In this document: positions 15,717 through 24,006 of the stretch, piece by piece
Layout of the letters: every line of letters begins with the position of its first letter
How positions within the stretch are numbered: position 1 is the stretch's first letter
DNA from: Neptunomonas qingdaonensis
GTDB taxonomy: Bacteria > Pseudomonadota > Gammaproteobacteria > Pseudomonadales > Balneatricaceae
DNA length: 36,568 nucleotides
Direction: 5' to 3'
Assembly (NCBI RefSeq): GCF_900113275.1
Contig: NZ_FOOU01000023.1
Location: 1-36,568, forward strand
Program-made: the position numbers and the translations under genes
The notes under the pieces: model-generated
Told to the model about the DNA's origin: nothing
Databases searched by the model: none
Seen by the model: only the letters and a program-made list of their open reading frames with translations

Positions 15717-17987
15717 TTACAGAGAACCGTACTTTTTACGTAAACGCTGGCGTACTAATTCAGCCAATGTATTAACGACAAATGTGAACATAAACAGAAC
15801 AAAGGCTGCCAGGAAAAGGATACGGTAGTGGGTACTTCCCACTTCGGACTCCGGCATTTCCACCGCAATGTTTGCAGCTAAGGTGCGCATGCCTTCAAAG
15901 ATATTCATATCCATGATAGGAGTATTACCTGTCGCCATGAGCACGATCATGGTTTCACCTACGGCACGGCCCATACCAATCATCAACGCAGAAAATATCC
16001 CCGGGCTGGCGGTGGGTAGCACTACACGTGTGAGGGTTTGCCAGGGCGTAGCACCTAGCGCCAGAGAGCCGTAACTGAGGTGTTTAGGCACAGCAAAAAT
16101 CGCATCTTCTGTAATAGAAAATATCGTAGGGATAACCGCAAAACCCATCGCAATACCCACCACCAGCGCATTACGTTGGTCGAAAGGAATATCAAGTTCG
16201 TTGCTCATCCACAGACGCATATCACCGCCAAACAGCAGACTCTCAATGCCATCCGAGACAAATAAGCTGAACAGCGTTGCCAAAATCACCACGGGAACCA
16301 GAAGCAAGGCATCCCAGCCTTCAGGTATCAAAAAGCGGATTCTATCCGGCACTTGCGCCCAGAGAAAGCCAAATGTAACAATCGCAATCGGAACAACCAG
16401 CAGAATGACGAAGATCCCTGCCAGTTTGTCTTCCATAAAAGGAGCAAGCCACAACCCAGCCAGAAAGCCGAGAATAACCGTCGGTAGCGCCTCCATTAGC
16501 TCTATGAAAGGCTTCACCTTACGGCGCAGCGCCGGCACCATGAAATAAGCCGTATAGATAGCACCACAGATAGCTAAGGGTGTACCGAGTAACATGGCAT
16601 AGAAAGCTGCTTTGAGCGTACCAAAAGCGAGTGGAACCAGGCTGTATTTAGGCTCAAAGTCATTATTTGCGGCAGAAGACTGCCAGATATACTCAGGCTT
16701 TTCATAACCTTCATACCAGACTTTATCCCATAGTGCCGACCACGACACATCCGGGTGTTCGTTATGAATGGCCCACAGCGAAAGCTGGCCATTTTTTTCA
16801 ACCAGCATGGCATTTGAGCGTGGTGCATAGGATAGTCGGTCAGCCATTCCGTCAACGATGGTTTCGGTAAGTGCATTTCGTTGGGCGGTGGTATTGAACA
16901 GGCGCAATGTGCCTTGCGTATCCAGCGAAGCAAAGCCCTTACGACGATGTTCGATAGAGAGATTAACAATAGGGTGCGTGCCGCCGGTAAATTCCCGGAT
17001 CTTAGTCAGCTTCCAATCGGTGGCTTCGTCACGGACAAGGAACCATTGAGAGATCTTACCCAGGTCGTCAGCGATGAGTACGGCATTGCCGCCTAACAGC
17101 ATCTGAAAGTCTGTGATGCTTCCCTTGGTTGCTTCGATCACCTGTGTGGTTTGCGCGCCATCTTCCGCTTTCAGATCCACAACAGCGAGCTTGCTCTTAT
17201 CGGCTATCATTAACCAGCGACGGTCAGGCAATAATAATAGTTTGTGTGCTTTGATGTTGAAGTTAGGCAGTGCTTCTGACTCGGAGGATATATCAACCTC
17301 GCCTGTCATGATGTTTTCTTCAACTGAAATCTTAACTTGGGTCAGGCCGGTTTCATCACCGCCAATGAGATTCCAGTTCTCTTCGCCATGAGAAATGCCT
17401 AATAATTTAAGCGGCTTATCACCGATATGAATAGGCTCTTTACCGAGGGGGTAGACGAGTGAGGGAGTAATCACGCGATTACCATCAGGGTAGGAAGAGG
17501 AATAGTCATGCTGAATAACCAGTGCATCACCATTACTGAAACCAATGGCAAACTGACGCAAAGGATCAGAGATTGTCGATAAGGTTGTAATGCTTACATT
17601 GGCTGGTACATTGATCTGTTCTGCTTTAATCACACTACCATTAAGGGTGTTGAAAAAGACGACTTCTCCCTGATCTGATACGCGAACGCCTATTTCGGCT
17701 TGTTCTTCCATCGACAGGTACAGCGTTTTCCCCGTGCCGGGAACCGCATAGTTTTCAACTGCCTGATCATTTTTCTGCCATGGTTCCACATGGGCAGACT
17801 GGAAAAGTGGCATTACTTCATAGAGTAAGTAGAAAAAAATCAACACAATCGCAACAATGACGCTAATACCGCCAAAGGCAATTCCACCGCTAGCCAGCTT
17901 GTCCTTCAGCGCACGAAATTTGCGCATCCGCAGTTGGGCCGGTGTGTTGAAATCTATTTGAGGAGCAGATGTGTTTTCAATACTCAT
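15717..17987 (-). CDS. pstC: Phosphate ABC transporter permease PstC, long form
   Basis: This is the first membrane subunit of the Pst importer, 756 residues against about 320 in E. coli. After one N-terminal membrane segment (about 38-60) comes a region of nearly 400 residues, presumably periplasmic, with repeated beta-type blocks reminiscent of a beta-propeller. The permease domain fills the last 300 residues or so, with the EAA loop YGSLALGATPWQTLTRVVLP. The long form is familiar from Pseudomonas and Vibrio relatives. It has its own Pho box and is separated from pstS by a terminator. Confidence 0.95.
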   Translation of the reverse strand: MSIENTSAPQIDFNTPAQLRMRKFRALKDKLASGGIAFGGISVIVAIVLIFFYLLYEVMPLFQSAHVEPWQKNDQAVENYAVPGTGKTLYLSMEEQAEIGVRVSDQGEVVFFNTLNGSVIKAEQINVPANVSITTLSTISDPLRQFAIGFSNGDALVIQHDYSSSYPDGNRVITPSLVYPLGKEPIHIGDKPLKLLGISHGEENWNLIGGDETGLTQVKISVEENIMTGEVDISSESEALPNFNIKAHKLLLLPDRRWLMIADKSKLAVVDLKAEDGAQTTQVIEATKGSITDFQMLLGGNAVLIADDLGKISQWFLVRDEATDWKLTKIREFTGGTHPIVNLSIEHRRKGFASLDTQGTLRLFNTTAQRNALTETIVDGMADRLSYAPRSNAMLVEKNGQLSLWAIHNEHPDVSWSALWDKVWYEGYEKPEYIWQSSAANNDFEPKYSLVPLAFGTLKAAFYAMLLGTPLAICGAIYTAYFMVPALRRKVKPFIELMEALPTVILGFLAGLWLAPFMEDKLAGIFVILLVVPIAIVTFGFLWAQVPDRIRFLIPEGWDALLLVPVVILATLFSLFVSDGIESLLFGGDMRLWMSNELDIPFDQRNALVVGIAMGFAVIPTIFSITEDAIFAVPKHLSYGSLALGATPWQTLTRVVLPTASPGIFSALMIGMGRAVGETMIVLMATGNTPIMDMNIFEGMRTLAANIAVEMPESEVGSTHYRILFLAAFVLFMFTFVVNTLAELVRQRLRKKYGSL

Positions 17988-18028
17988 GGGGAATTTAGTC
18001 CTGATGGATCCATGATAACAGTGGCAAC

Positions 18029-18062
18029 AGGATAGGTAATAAATGTGACATTTATGTTACAG
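18029..18062 (-). promoter_or_regulatory. Candidate Pho box and -10 element of pstC
   Basis: On the minus strand CTGTAACATAAATGTCAC (18062-18045) matches the Pho-box consensus at about 15 of 18 positions. Ten bases further lies TATCCT (18034-18029), a plausible -10. The pair stands 41-75 bp before the pstC start codon, so pstCAB-phoU probably has a PhoB-activated promoter of its own. Confidence 0.75.
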
Positions 18063-18076
18063 ATCGGCATAAACTG

Positions 18077-18103
18077 AAAAAGGGAGTGCCTGTCGACACT
18101 CCC
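18077..18103 (-). terminator. Intrinsic terminator after pstS
   Basis: On the minus strand the 7-bp stem GGGAGTG/CACTCCC (18103-18097 with 18088-18082) and an 8-nt loop are followed by five T (18081-18077). It lies 64 bp after the pstS stop and just before the pstC Pho box, so pstS is mainly a separate transcript. Confidence 0.8.
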
Positions 18104-18166
18104 TGATATGGCTGATCTAGCCGTCTGTAGTATTTGTTTCGCTATTTCGTGCAGCTGAGCTCGTTC

Positions 18167-19138
18167 TTACAGGCCCAGATCGGCCATCTGCTTCTCAACG
18201 ACTTTAGCCGGTAGTGGGATATAGCCATCTTTTACAACGACCTCCTGACCTACCTTAGCCAGTACCATTTTCAGGAACTCGGCTTCCATCGGAGGAAGAG
18301 CTGCGCCGGGCTTTTTGTTAACATAAACATATAAGAAGCGAGACAAGGGGTAAGCGCCGTTGACGGCATTTTCCGGCGTCGCTTCTACAAACGCATCACC
18401 TTCTTTCTTAGCCAGTGGCAGAGCGCGAACGGAAGATGTTTTGTAACCGATACCCGAGTAACCGAGACTGTTTAACGACGTTGAAACCGACTGTACAACA
18501 GAAGCAGAACCCGGCTGTTCGTTTACGTTGTTTTTGAAATCGCCTTTACACAGTGCTTTGCTTTTAAAGTAACCATAAGTACCGGATACTGAGTTACGGC
18601 CGAATAGCTGTACACTCTTATCCGCCAAAGCACCCTCAACTCCGACCTGGCCCCAGGTCGATACATCTTCAGCAGCGCCGCATTTTCGGGTAGATGAGAA
18701 GATAGCGTCCACCTGCTGAATAGACAGGCCTTTAATCGGGTTATCTTTGTGCACAAAAACAGCTAATGCATCGATGGCTACAGCCACCGGTGTTGGTTTA
18801 TAACCATATTTTTTCTCGAATGATTCAATCTCTTTATCTTTCATTTTACGTGACATAGGCCCCATGTTAGCGGTGCCTTCAGTCAGAGCAGGAGGAGCAG
18901 TAGATGATCCCGCTGCCTGAATTTGCACATTGACGTTTGGATAAACACGCTTGAACTCTTCAGCCCACAATGTCATCAGGTTGGCGAGTGTGTCAGAACC
19001 AACGCTAGACAGGTTACCCGATACGCCAGCAGCTTTAGTATAAGTTGGCAGATTCGCGTCCAGTAAATCTGCAGCGTTTGCCGTCAGGCATGTTGCAGTC
19101 ATTGCAACAGCCGCGAATAACTTCTTCATGGGTTTCAT
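18167..19138 (-). CDS. pstS: Periplasmic phosphate-binding protein PstS
   Basis: This protein captures phosphate in the periplasm and delivers it to PstCAB. The 323-residue precursor has a signal peptide with a likely cut after TANA (near residue 22). Typical binding-site blocks are visible: [41 protein letters not shown] and [12 protein letters not shown]. Its own Pho box and a terminator behind it fit the need for more PstS than membrane subunits. The start could be M1 or M4. Confidence 0.95.
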   Translation of the reverse strand: MKPMKKLFAAVAMTATCLTANAADLLDANLPTYTKAAGVSGNLSSVGSDTLANLMTLWAEEFKRVYPNVNVQIQAAGSSTAPPALTEGTANMGPMSRKMKDKEIESFEKKYGYKPTPVAVAIDALAVFVHKDNPIKGLSIQQVDAIFSSTRKCGAAEDVSTWGQVGVEGALADKSVQLFGRNSVSGTYGYFKSKALCKGDFKNNVNEQPGSASVVQSVSTSLNSLGYSGIGYKTSSVRALPLAKKEGDAFVEATPENAVNGAYPLSRFLYVYVNKKPGAALPPMEAEFLKMVLAKVGQEVVVKDGYIPLPAKVVEKQMADLGL

Positions 19139-19183
19139 TATCAGCTCCAGAGAGATTATGTATTGGTTAAGTCAGATAGCCGT

Positions 19184-19217
19184 AATATAAGCAGAGTTTG
19201 TGACAATAATGTGACAT
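19184..19217 (-). promoter_or_regulatory. Candidate Pho box and -10 element of pstS
   Basis: On the minus strand ATGTCACATTATTGTCAC (19217-19200) contains two TGTCAC half sites at 11-bp spacing, about 14 of 18 positions matching the Pho-box consensus. Ten bases further lies TATATT (19189-19184) as -10. This is the layout of a PhoB-dependent class II promoter, 46-79 bp before the pstS start. Confidence 0.8.
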
Positions 19218-19297
19218 CGCTAGCCAGCGTGTTAAAAAGCAGGCTAAAGTAAGGTGTGCATCGCAGGAAGATTCGCAGTTTAGCTGTCTGTTTTTAT

Positions 19298-19311
19298 ACT
19301 CACTGGTGAGT
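19298..19311. promoter_or_regulatory. Dyad upstream of the thioesterase gene, possible operator
   Basis: ACTCAC-TG-GTGAGT is a 6-bp inverted repeat with a 2-bp centre, about 90 bp before the thioesterase start codon. It resembles TetR-type operators in form only, and no regulator gene is adjacent. Confidence 0.3.
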
Positions 19312-19399
19312 TTCAGGTGATCTTTGTGTGACTTTGGTCTAATGTTTCAGATAAACTCCAAGACCATTCAAAATAACAAATAAACAATCAAGAAAAATA

Positions 19400-19789
19400 A
19401 TGAATACAAATAATTCAGATTTATCGCCGTGTGGCGAACTCACGCTTAAACTGCCAGCCAATCATGCTGCCACGAATGTTTTTGGAGATGTTTACGGTGG
19501 CTGGGTATCGTCTCAGGCGGTATTGGCTGCTGAGATGCGTGCTGGTGGTGAAACCGCAGGTCGTGTCGCGACAGTGTCGATTGGTGGTATGGAGTTTATG
19601 TCACCCGTCCTGGTGGGGACGATTTTGAGTTTCTATACAGATGTGGTTGAAGCAGGCAACAGTTCTATCCGCATGAAGGTGGAGGTTTGGGGTCGTTGCC
19701 CGGATGGCCGCGCTATGCGTAAGGTGACAGAAACCGAATGTGTCCAGGTTGCCATTAATGATAACGGTCATATTCGCTCTTATGATTGA
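19400..19789 (+). CDS. Hotdog-fold acyl-CoA thioesterase, YciA-like
   Basis: The 129-residue protein fits the acyl-CoA hydrolase family of E. coli YciA: NVFGDVYGGWVSSQAVLAAE (catalytic Asp region), GRVATVSIGGMEFMSPVLVG and a C-terminal WGRCPDGRAMRKVTETECVQVAI. Such enzymes hydrolyse acyl-CoA thioesters in the cytoplasm. The chain-length preference cannot be seen. The gene is divergent from pstS and convergent with the DUF938 gene, whose stop codon lies 3 bp away. Confidence 0.85.
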   Translation: MNTNNSDLSPCGELTLKLPANHAATNVFGDVYGGWVSSQAVLAAEMRAGGETAGRVATVSIGGMEFMSPVLVGTILSFYTDVVEAGNSSIRMKVEVWGRCPDGRAMRKVTETECVQVAINDNGHIRSYD

Positions 19790-19792
19790 ATG

Positions 19793-20377
19793 TTATCGAC
19801 GCCAGACCAATAGTTGATTATTTGCCGGCATTTGAAAGTCGTCAACTAACGACAGACCTTGCTCACGTGCGAGGGTATCAACGGCTTCAAAATCGCGGAT
19901 ACCACTGGCAGGATCTCGGGCTTTCAACCACTGGTTGAACTGAGCATTGCTCGGGGAAGTGTAGGCGTTTTGATAGCGAAACGGGCCATAAACGAATAGG
20001 TATCCGTGTTTTTGTAACACTGAGCCTGCGCCTTTAAAAAAACTTTCGACCTCATTCCAGCTCATTATGTGCAGTGTATTGGCAGTGAAAACACCATCAT
20101 AGCGAGTGTTTGGCCAGGTCTGTCGTACATCAAGTTCTATCGGTGGTAATACACCACTGGATGCATATTGTTCGATATTAATCGCTAAAGCATCAAGGTA
20201 TTGATCCTGATCTGATGGCTGCCATTGTAGATGGTGATGATGAGCACTCAAAAAAAGAGCATGCTGCCCAGAGCCGCTACCGACTTCCAGAATGCTTTTC
20301 TGGCTGGCCAGGTAAGCAGATAAGCTATCTGAAATAGGCTGTTTGTTGCGTTCACACGCTTCACTGTAATTGAGCAT
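19793..20377 (-). CDS. DUF938 family SAM-dependent methyltransferase
   Basis: The 194-residue class I methyltransferase has the SAM-binding motif I ILEVGSGSGQHALFL (about 30-44), an acidic residue after strand 2 (QPSDQD) and the DUF938 blocks SEACERNKQPI, FTANTLHIMSW and YGPFRYQNAYTSPSN. The function and substrate of DUF938 are unknown to me. It stands alone on the minus strand. Confidence 0.88.
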   Translation of the reverse strand: MLNYSEACERNKQPISDSLSAYLASQKSILEVGSGSGQHALFLSAHHHHLQWQPSDQDQYLDALAINIEQYASSGVLPPIELDVRQTWPNTRYDGVFTANTLHIMSWNEVESFFKGAGSVLQKHGYLFVYGPFRYQNAYTSPSNAQFNQWLKARDPASGIRDFEAVDTLAREQGLSLVDDFQMPANNQLLVWRR

Positions 20378-20467
20378 AGAGACCGTTTTTTATATTGTTA
20401 TAGTGAATATAATGGCACGTTAATTATTAAGACAAGGGAAAAAGAGAACAGTTTCGATAGTGCTAGT

Positions 20468-21079
20468 TTATGGGAGGTTTGTGAGCGATTTATAGAAAGC
20501 GTTTATCTCCAGCATATCTTTGTCATAGTCACCGCTGGTTGTCATGAACTTTCCAATACCGCCGCATTTGTTTTTATAGTCTATAAATGCCAATGCAATA
20601 GGGACGTGCGCGCCATGAGCAATGTGATAGAAACCGCTTTTCCACTGTTTAACCCGCGCCCGGGTTCCTTCTGGCGCGATCATGATTCTCAGTTCCGGAA
20701 ACTCTTTGAATTTAGCGATACTGGCCTCCACCATATTATTGGTATGTGAACGGTCCACTGGAATACCACCCATCCAGCGCATTAAGCCGCTAAACGGGAA
20801 TTTGAAAATGCTTTGCTTGCCGACCCAGTGCAACTGAGTATCAAGAGAGAAAGCAATCATCAAGCTGAGTGGCATATCCCAATTGCTAGTATGAGGCGCG
20901 CCAATCAACACACACTGTTTGATATCCTCAGGCATACTGCCGACGACTCTCCAGCCCAGGAGTTTAAGCATTATCCGTGAAAAACCGCGCAGTAAAGGGC
21001 GGATAATCGGTGTGGTAAACATGGTAGTACGCATAGGCTTTTGCTGCATGGCAGGAGGAGTCCTGTATAAAGGTAGCAT
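20468..21079 (-). CDS. Lysophospholipid acyltransferase family protein (PlsC-like)
   Basis: This protein of up to 203 residues has the glycerolipid acyltransferase motifs: HTSNWD (H-X4-D) near residue 63, GGIPVDRS as motif II and IAPEGTRAR as motif III. It probably transfers an acyl group to a lysophospholipid or similar acceptor at the inner membrane. It is short for the family and has one hydrophobic stretch around the active site. The start is uncertain: M1, M11, M16 and M20 are all possible and none has a clear Shine-Dalgarno sequence. Confidence 0.85.
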   Translation of the reverse strand: MLPLYRTPPAMQQKPMRTTMFTTPIIRPLLRGFSRIMLKLLGWRVVGSMPEDIKQCVLIGAPHTSNWDMPLSLMIAFSLDTQLHWVGKQSIFKFPFSGLMRWMGGIPVDRSHTNNMVEASIAKFKEFPELRIMIAPEGTRARVKQWKSGFYHIAHGAHVPIALAFIDYKNKCGGIGKFMTTSGDYDKDMLEINAFYKSLTNLP

Positions 21080-21199
21080 TTCTTATTATGGATTAAGGAG
21101 AAGTATAGCGGGATAGCTGAATAGGTGAGAACATTTACCGAATCATACTTTATGCCGAAGCTGTATTTTGCAAAGACGAGTAAAATTGAAACTAAAAAA

Positions 21200-21571
21200 A
21201 TGACACATATATTATCTTTCATCAGAACATATTGGGTGGTGATTTCACTGCTTATCCTGAGCGTAATTACGTTGCTGTCTTTATGGCCTGCTGATCAATT
21301 ACCCAAGGTGCCGGGTACGGATAAAACCCATCATTTCATCGCCTATGCTGCGCTGATGTTCCCTGTGGCATTGCGACAGCATAAATATTGGCTCGTTATT
21401 GGCTTGGTCTTCATAGGCTGGAGCGGTGCTATCGAGCTAATTCAGCCGTATGTTAACCGCTATGGCGAGTGGCTGGATATGCTGGCCAATAGTGGCGGGA
21501 TTTTGTGTGGGGCTCTATTGGCATATCTGGTCAGATTGCTGTTAAAACCTCTCGGGAAACTTGCGGAGTAA
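21200..21571 (+). CDS. VanZ-like family membrane protein
   Basis: This small membrane protein has four hydrophobic segments and VanZ-type blocks: PGTDKTHHFIAYAALMF and then GAIELIQPYVNRYGEWLDMLANSGGI, with the conserved His and the E-x-Q and D-M-L-A-N patterns. VanZ proteins in teicoplanin-resistance operons lower glycopeptide binding; the role of these common stand-alone homologues is unknown. The frame is open from a GTG at 21125, but the extra 25 residues look non-homologous, so ATG at 21200 (123 residues) is preferred; ATG at 21152 is also possible. Confidence 0.78.
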   Translation: MTHILSFIRTYWVVISLLILSVITLLSLWPADQLPKVPGTDKTHHFIAYAALMFPVALRQHKYWLVIGLVFIGWSGAIELIQPYVNRYGEWLDMLANSGGILCGALLAYLVRLLLKPLGKLAE

Positions 21572-21576
21572 TTTCC

Positions 21577-21690
21577 TCTTTCGAGGGTCAAGGTCTTTGC
21601 TTCGCCAAAGGCCGCTTTCTATTCCAAAGAATATCCAAAGGCGACCCCGCTGCGGGGTCTGCTTCGCAGACTTCCCTGCGTTTCTCGCCT
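21577..21690. repeat. Palindrome-rich intergenic repeat cluster
   Basis: Between the VanZ-like gene and uvrD lie several overlapping GC-rich palindromes: GACCCCGC-T-GCGGGGTC (21643-21659), GTCTGC-TTC-GCAGAC (21657-21671, sharing three bases with the former) and CTTTG/CAAAG around 21595-21610. The first two stems exclude each other. The arrangement looks like a REP-type repeat or a degenerate mobile element rather than a simple terminator. No second copy was seen in this window. Confidence 0.55.
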
Positions 21691-21730
21691 GACAATAGCA
21701 ATGCGTGTTCCCAATGGTTAGCTCGATACT

Positions 21731-21754
21731 GAAACGGGAGCCTAAACAGGCTCC
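21731..21754 (-). terminator. Hairpin overlapping the uvrD stop codon, possible terminator
   Basis: On the minus strand GGAGCC-TGTTTA-GGCTCC (21754-21737) contains the uvrD TAG stop in its loop and right arm. Only a weak CGTTTC follows, without a proper T tract, so termination is doubtful. Confidence 0.35.
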
Positions 21755-23955
21755 AGTTTTGCAAATCCCAATACCAGCCACTTCATGCCTACATTCTCGA
21801 AATTGACCTGTACACGGGCTTTAGGGCCGCTGCCTTCGCAGTTCAGGACGGTGCCTTCCCCGAAGCTTTGATGGCGTACTTGTTGGCCGATATGTAGCTT
21901 AGGTGTGTCATCATCCAGTTGGACGGAGTTCGGGCTAAATAAGCTGTTGGATGATGCGTTGTAATTATTATTAGAGGTCATCGGGCGGCTGATGCTGGCA
22001 TTCAGGCGCACCTCCTCGATCAGGTCGGATGGAATCTCCTGAATAAAGCGAGAAGGGCGGTTAAAGGTTTCCTGGCCATGCATACGCCGTGATTCAGCGT
22101 AAGTAAGAAATAGCCTTTGCATGGCGCGTGTAATACCGACGTAACAGAGGCGTCGCTCTTCTTCCATGCGTCCCGGTTCTTCAGCCGACATCTTATGAGG
22201 AAACAGGCCCTCTTCCATGCCACCCAGGAAAACCAGCGGGAACTCCAGCCCTTTGGCGGAGTGTAGCGTCATTAGCTGAACGCTGTCCTGATGGTCAGCG
22301 GCCTGCGCATCGCCGGCATCGAGTGCGGCCTGATCGAGAAAAGCCGACAGCTCATTGACGTTTTCTTCTTCCGGGCTGGCGACCCATTGACCGCTGAACT
22401 GTTTGGCGGCGTTAATCAACTCTTCAAGGTTTTCTAAGCGGGACTGCGCTTTCTCACCTTTCTCTTTTTTGTGGTGATCGATCAATCCGCTGAGTTGTAT
22501 GGCGTGGTCGGTTTGTTCGTGTAGTTCTGTCCCCGTGCTATCCGTTTCGATCTGGTTGATCAGGTCGAGAAAGAGCTGTAGAGCGGTCAGAGCACGATTA
22601 GGTAATTTCTTATATTCGACGACTTCATTGGCGGCACGCCACATCGAGATGTTTTCGTTTCTCGCCTGTTCTCGAATGACGTCGATGGTGCGAGTGCCGA
22701 TGCCACGTGTAGGCACGTTGATGATACGCTCCATGGCGGTGTCGTCTTCTCGATTTGAAACTAAACGCAGATAAGCCAGCGCGTTTTTGATTTCCAATCG
22801 ATCATAGAAGCGGTGGCCGCCATAAATTTTGTAGGGGATACCACTGCGAATCAGGGCTTCCTCAAGTACCCGTGATTGGGCGTTAGATCGATACAGGATG
22901 GCTGATTCAGCACGCATATTACCCTGATCGATCCATTTCTGAATTTGCCCGACAATAAAACGGGCTTCGTCCTGTTCGTTGAAGGCGGCATATAAGCTGA
23001 TATTTTCGCCTTCTTTGCCTTCACTCCAGAGCTCTTTGCCTAAACGTCCACGGTTGTTTTGGATAACGGCGTTAGCGGCTTTAAGTATGGTTTGTGTCGA
23101 GCGATAGTTTTGCTCTAGTCGAATAGTATCGGCACCGGGAAAATGCTCAGGCAGGTTCTGGATATTCTCGATGCGCGCACCACGCCAGCCGTAAATCGAC
23201 TGGTCATCATCACCAACGGCCATCAGTTTACGATCATTACCGCACAGCAGGCGTAACCAGGCATATTGAATCGCATTGGTGTCCTGAAACTCATCGACCA
23301 GCAGGTAGCGAAAACGCTCCTGATAGTGGCGCAGTAGCGTTGGATTTTTGTCGCGTAGCAGTTCAAGGCAACGTAATAGCAGCTCACCGAAATCGATCAT
23401 GCCGCCGCGGTCGCAGGCTTCTTCATATGCTTCATACAGGCGGATCATGGTGGCATCGTGCGGGTCGCCGGTTCGCTCAAGGTGTCGGCTGCGTAAGCCT
23501 TCATCTTTCTGGGCGTTGATATACCACTGAAACTGACGCGCAGGCCAGCGGGTATCATCCAGGTTCATCTCTTTGCAGAGGCGCTTGATCAGGCGCAGTT
23601 GATCTTCACTGTCCATGATCTGAAAATTTTCGTTTAAACCGGCATCCCGCCAGTGTGCGCGCAGCAGCCGGTGAGCGAGGCCGTGGAAAGTTCCTACCCA
23701 CATGCCGTTTGGATTAACCCCCAGCAGTGTTTCAATACGGCCACGCATTTCACGCGCCGCCTTATTAGTAAAGGTCACTGCCATGATGGAGTAAGGGGAC
23801 ATCCCCTCTGTTTGTACCAGCCAGGCGATACGGTGCACCAGTACACGAGTTTTACCTGAGCCCGCGCCGGCCAGAATCAGTAAGTTTTGTACGGGTGCCG
23901 TCACTGCATTTCGCTGTGCGTCGTTTAAACCATCAATTATTGCTGTTACATCCAT
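21742..23955 (-). CDS. uvrD: DNA helicase II UvrD
   Basis: This superfamily 1A 3'-5' helicase of 737 residues acts in nucleotide excision and mismatch repair. Visible motifs in order: Walker A AGAGSGKT (29-36), motif Ia MAVTFTNKAAREMRGRI, motif II DEFQDTN, motif III AVGDDDQSIYGWRGA, motif IV LEQNYRSTQTILKAAN, motif V LMTLHSAKGLEFPLVFL and motif VI EEERRLCYVGITRAM. The C-terminal tail with HQSFGEGTVLNCEG is the Tudor-like domain of UvrD/PcrA proteins that binds RNA polymerase. It lies 51 bp after thrB on the same strand. Confidence 0.96.
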   Translation of the reverse strand: MDVTAIIDGLNDAQRNAVTAPVQNLLILAGAGSGKTRVLVHRIAWLVQTEGMSPYSIMAVTFTNKAAREMRGRIETLLGVNPNGMWVGTFHGLAHRLLRAHWRDAGLNENFQIMDSEDQLRLIKRLCKEMNLDDTRWPARQFQWYINAQKDEGLRSRHLERTGDPHDATMIRLYEAYEEACDRGGMIDFGELLLRCLELLRDKNPTLLRHYQERFRYLLVDEFQDTNAIQYAWLRLLCGNDRKLMAVGDDDQSIYGWRGARIENIQNLPEHFPGADTIRLEQNYRSTQTILKAANAVIQNNRGRLGKELWSEGKEGENISLYAAFNEQDEARFIVGQIQKWIDQGNMRAESAILYRSNAQSRVLEEALIRSGIPYKIYGGHRFYDRLEIKNALAYLRLVSNREDDTAMERIINVPTRGIGTRTIDVIREQARNENISMWRAANEVVEYKKLPNRALTALQLFLDLINQIETDSTGTELHEQTDHAIQLSGLIDHHKKEKGEKAQSRLENLEELINAAKQFSGQWVASPEEENVNELSAFLDQAALDAGDAQAADHQDSVQLMTLHSAKGLEFPLVFLGGMEEGLFPHKMSAEEPGRMEEERRLCYVGITRAMQRLFLTYAESRRMHGQETFNRPSRFIQEIPSDLIEEVRLNASISRPMTSNNNYNASSNSLFSPNSVQLDDDTPKLHIGQQVRHQSFGEGTVLNCEGSGPKARVQVNFENVGMKWLVLGFAKLEPV

Positions 23956-24006
23956 CAGTACAGGTGCTTTCTCAATGTCGTTCAGTGAAGCGAAACTGCC
24001 CTGTGT

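Noticed and set aside
21505-21732. A 75-codon frame overlapping the end of the VanZ-like gene and the palindrome cluster
   Set aside because: Its composition follows the palindromes and the alternative frame of the VanZ-like gene; no start signal is visible.
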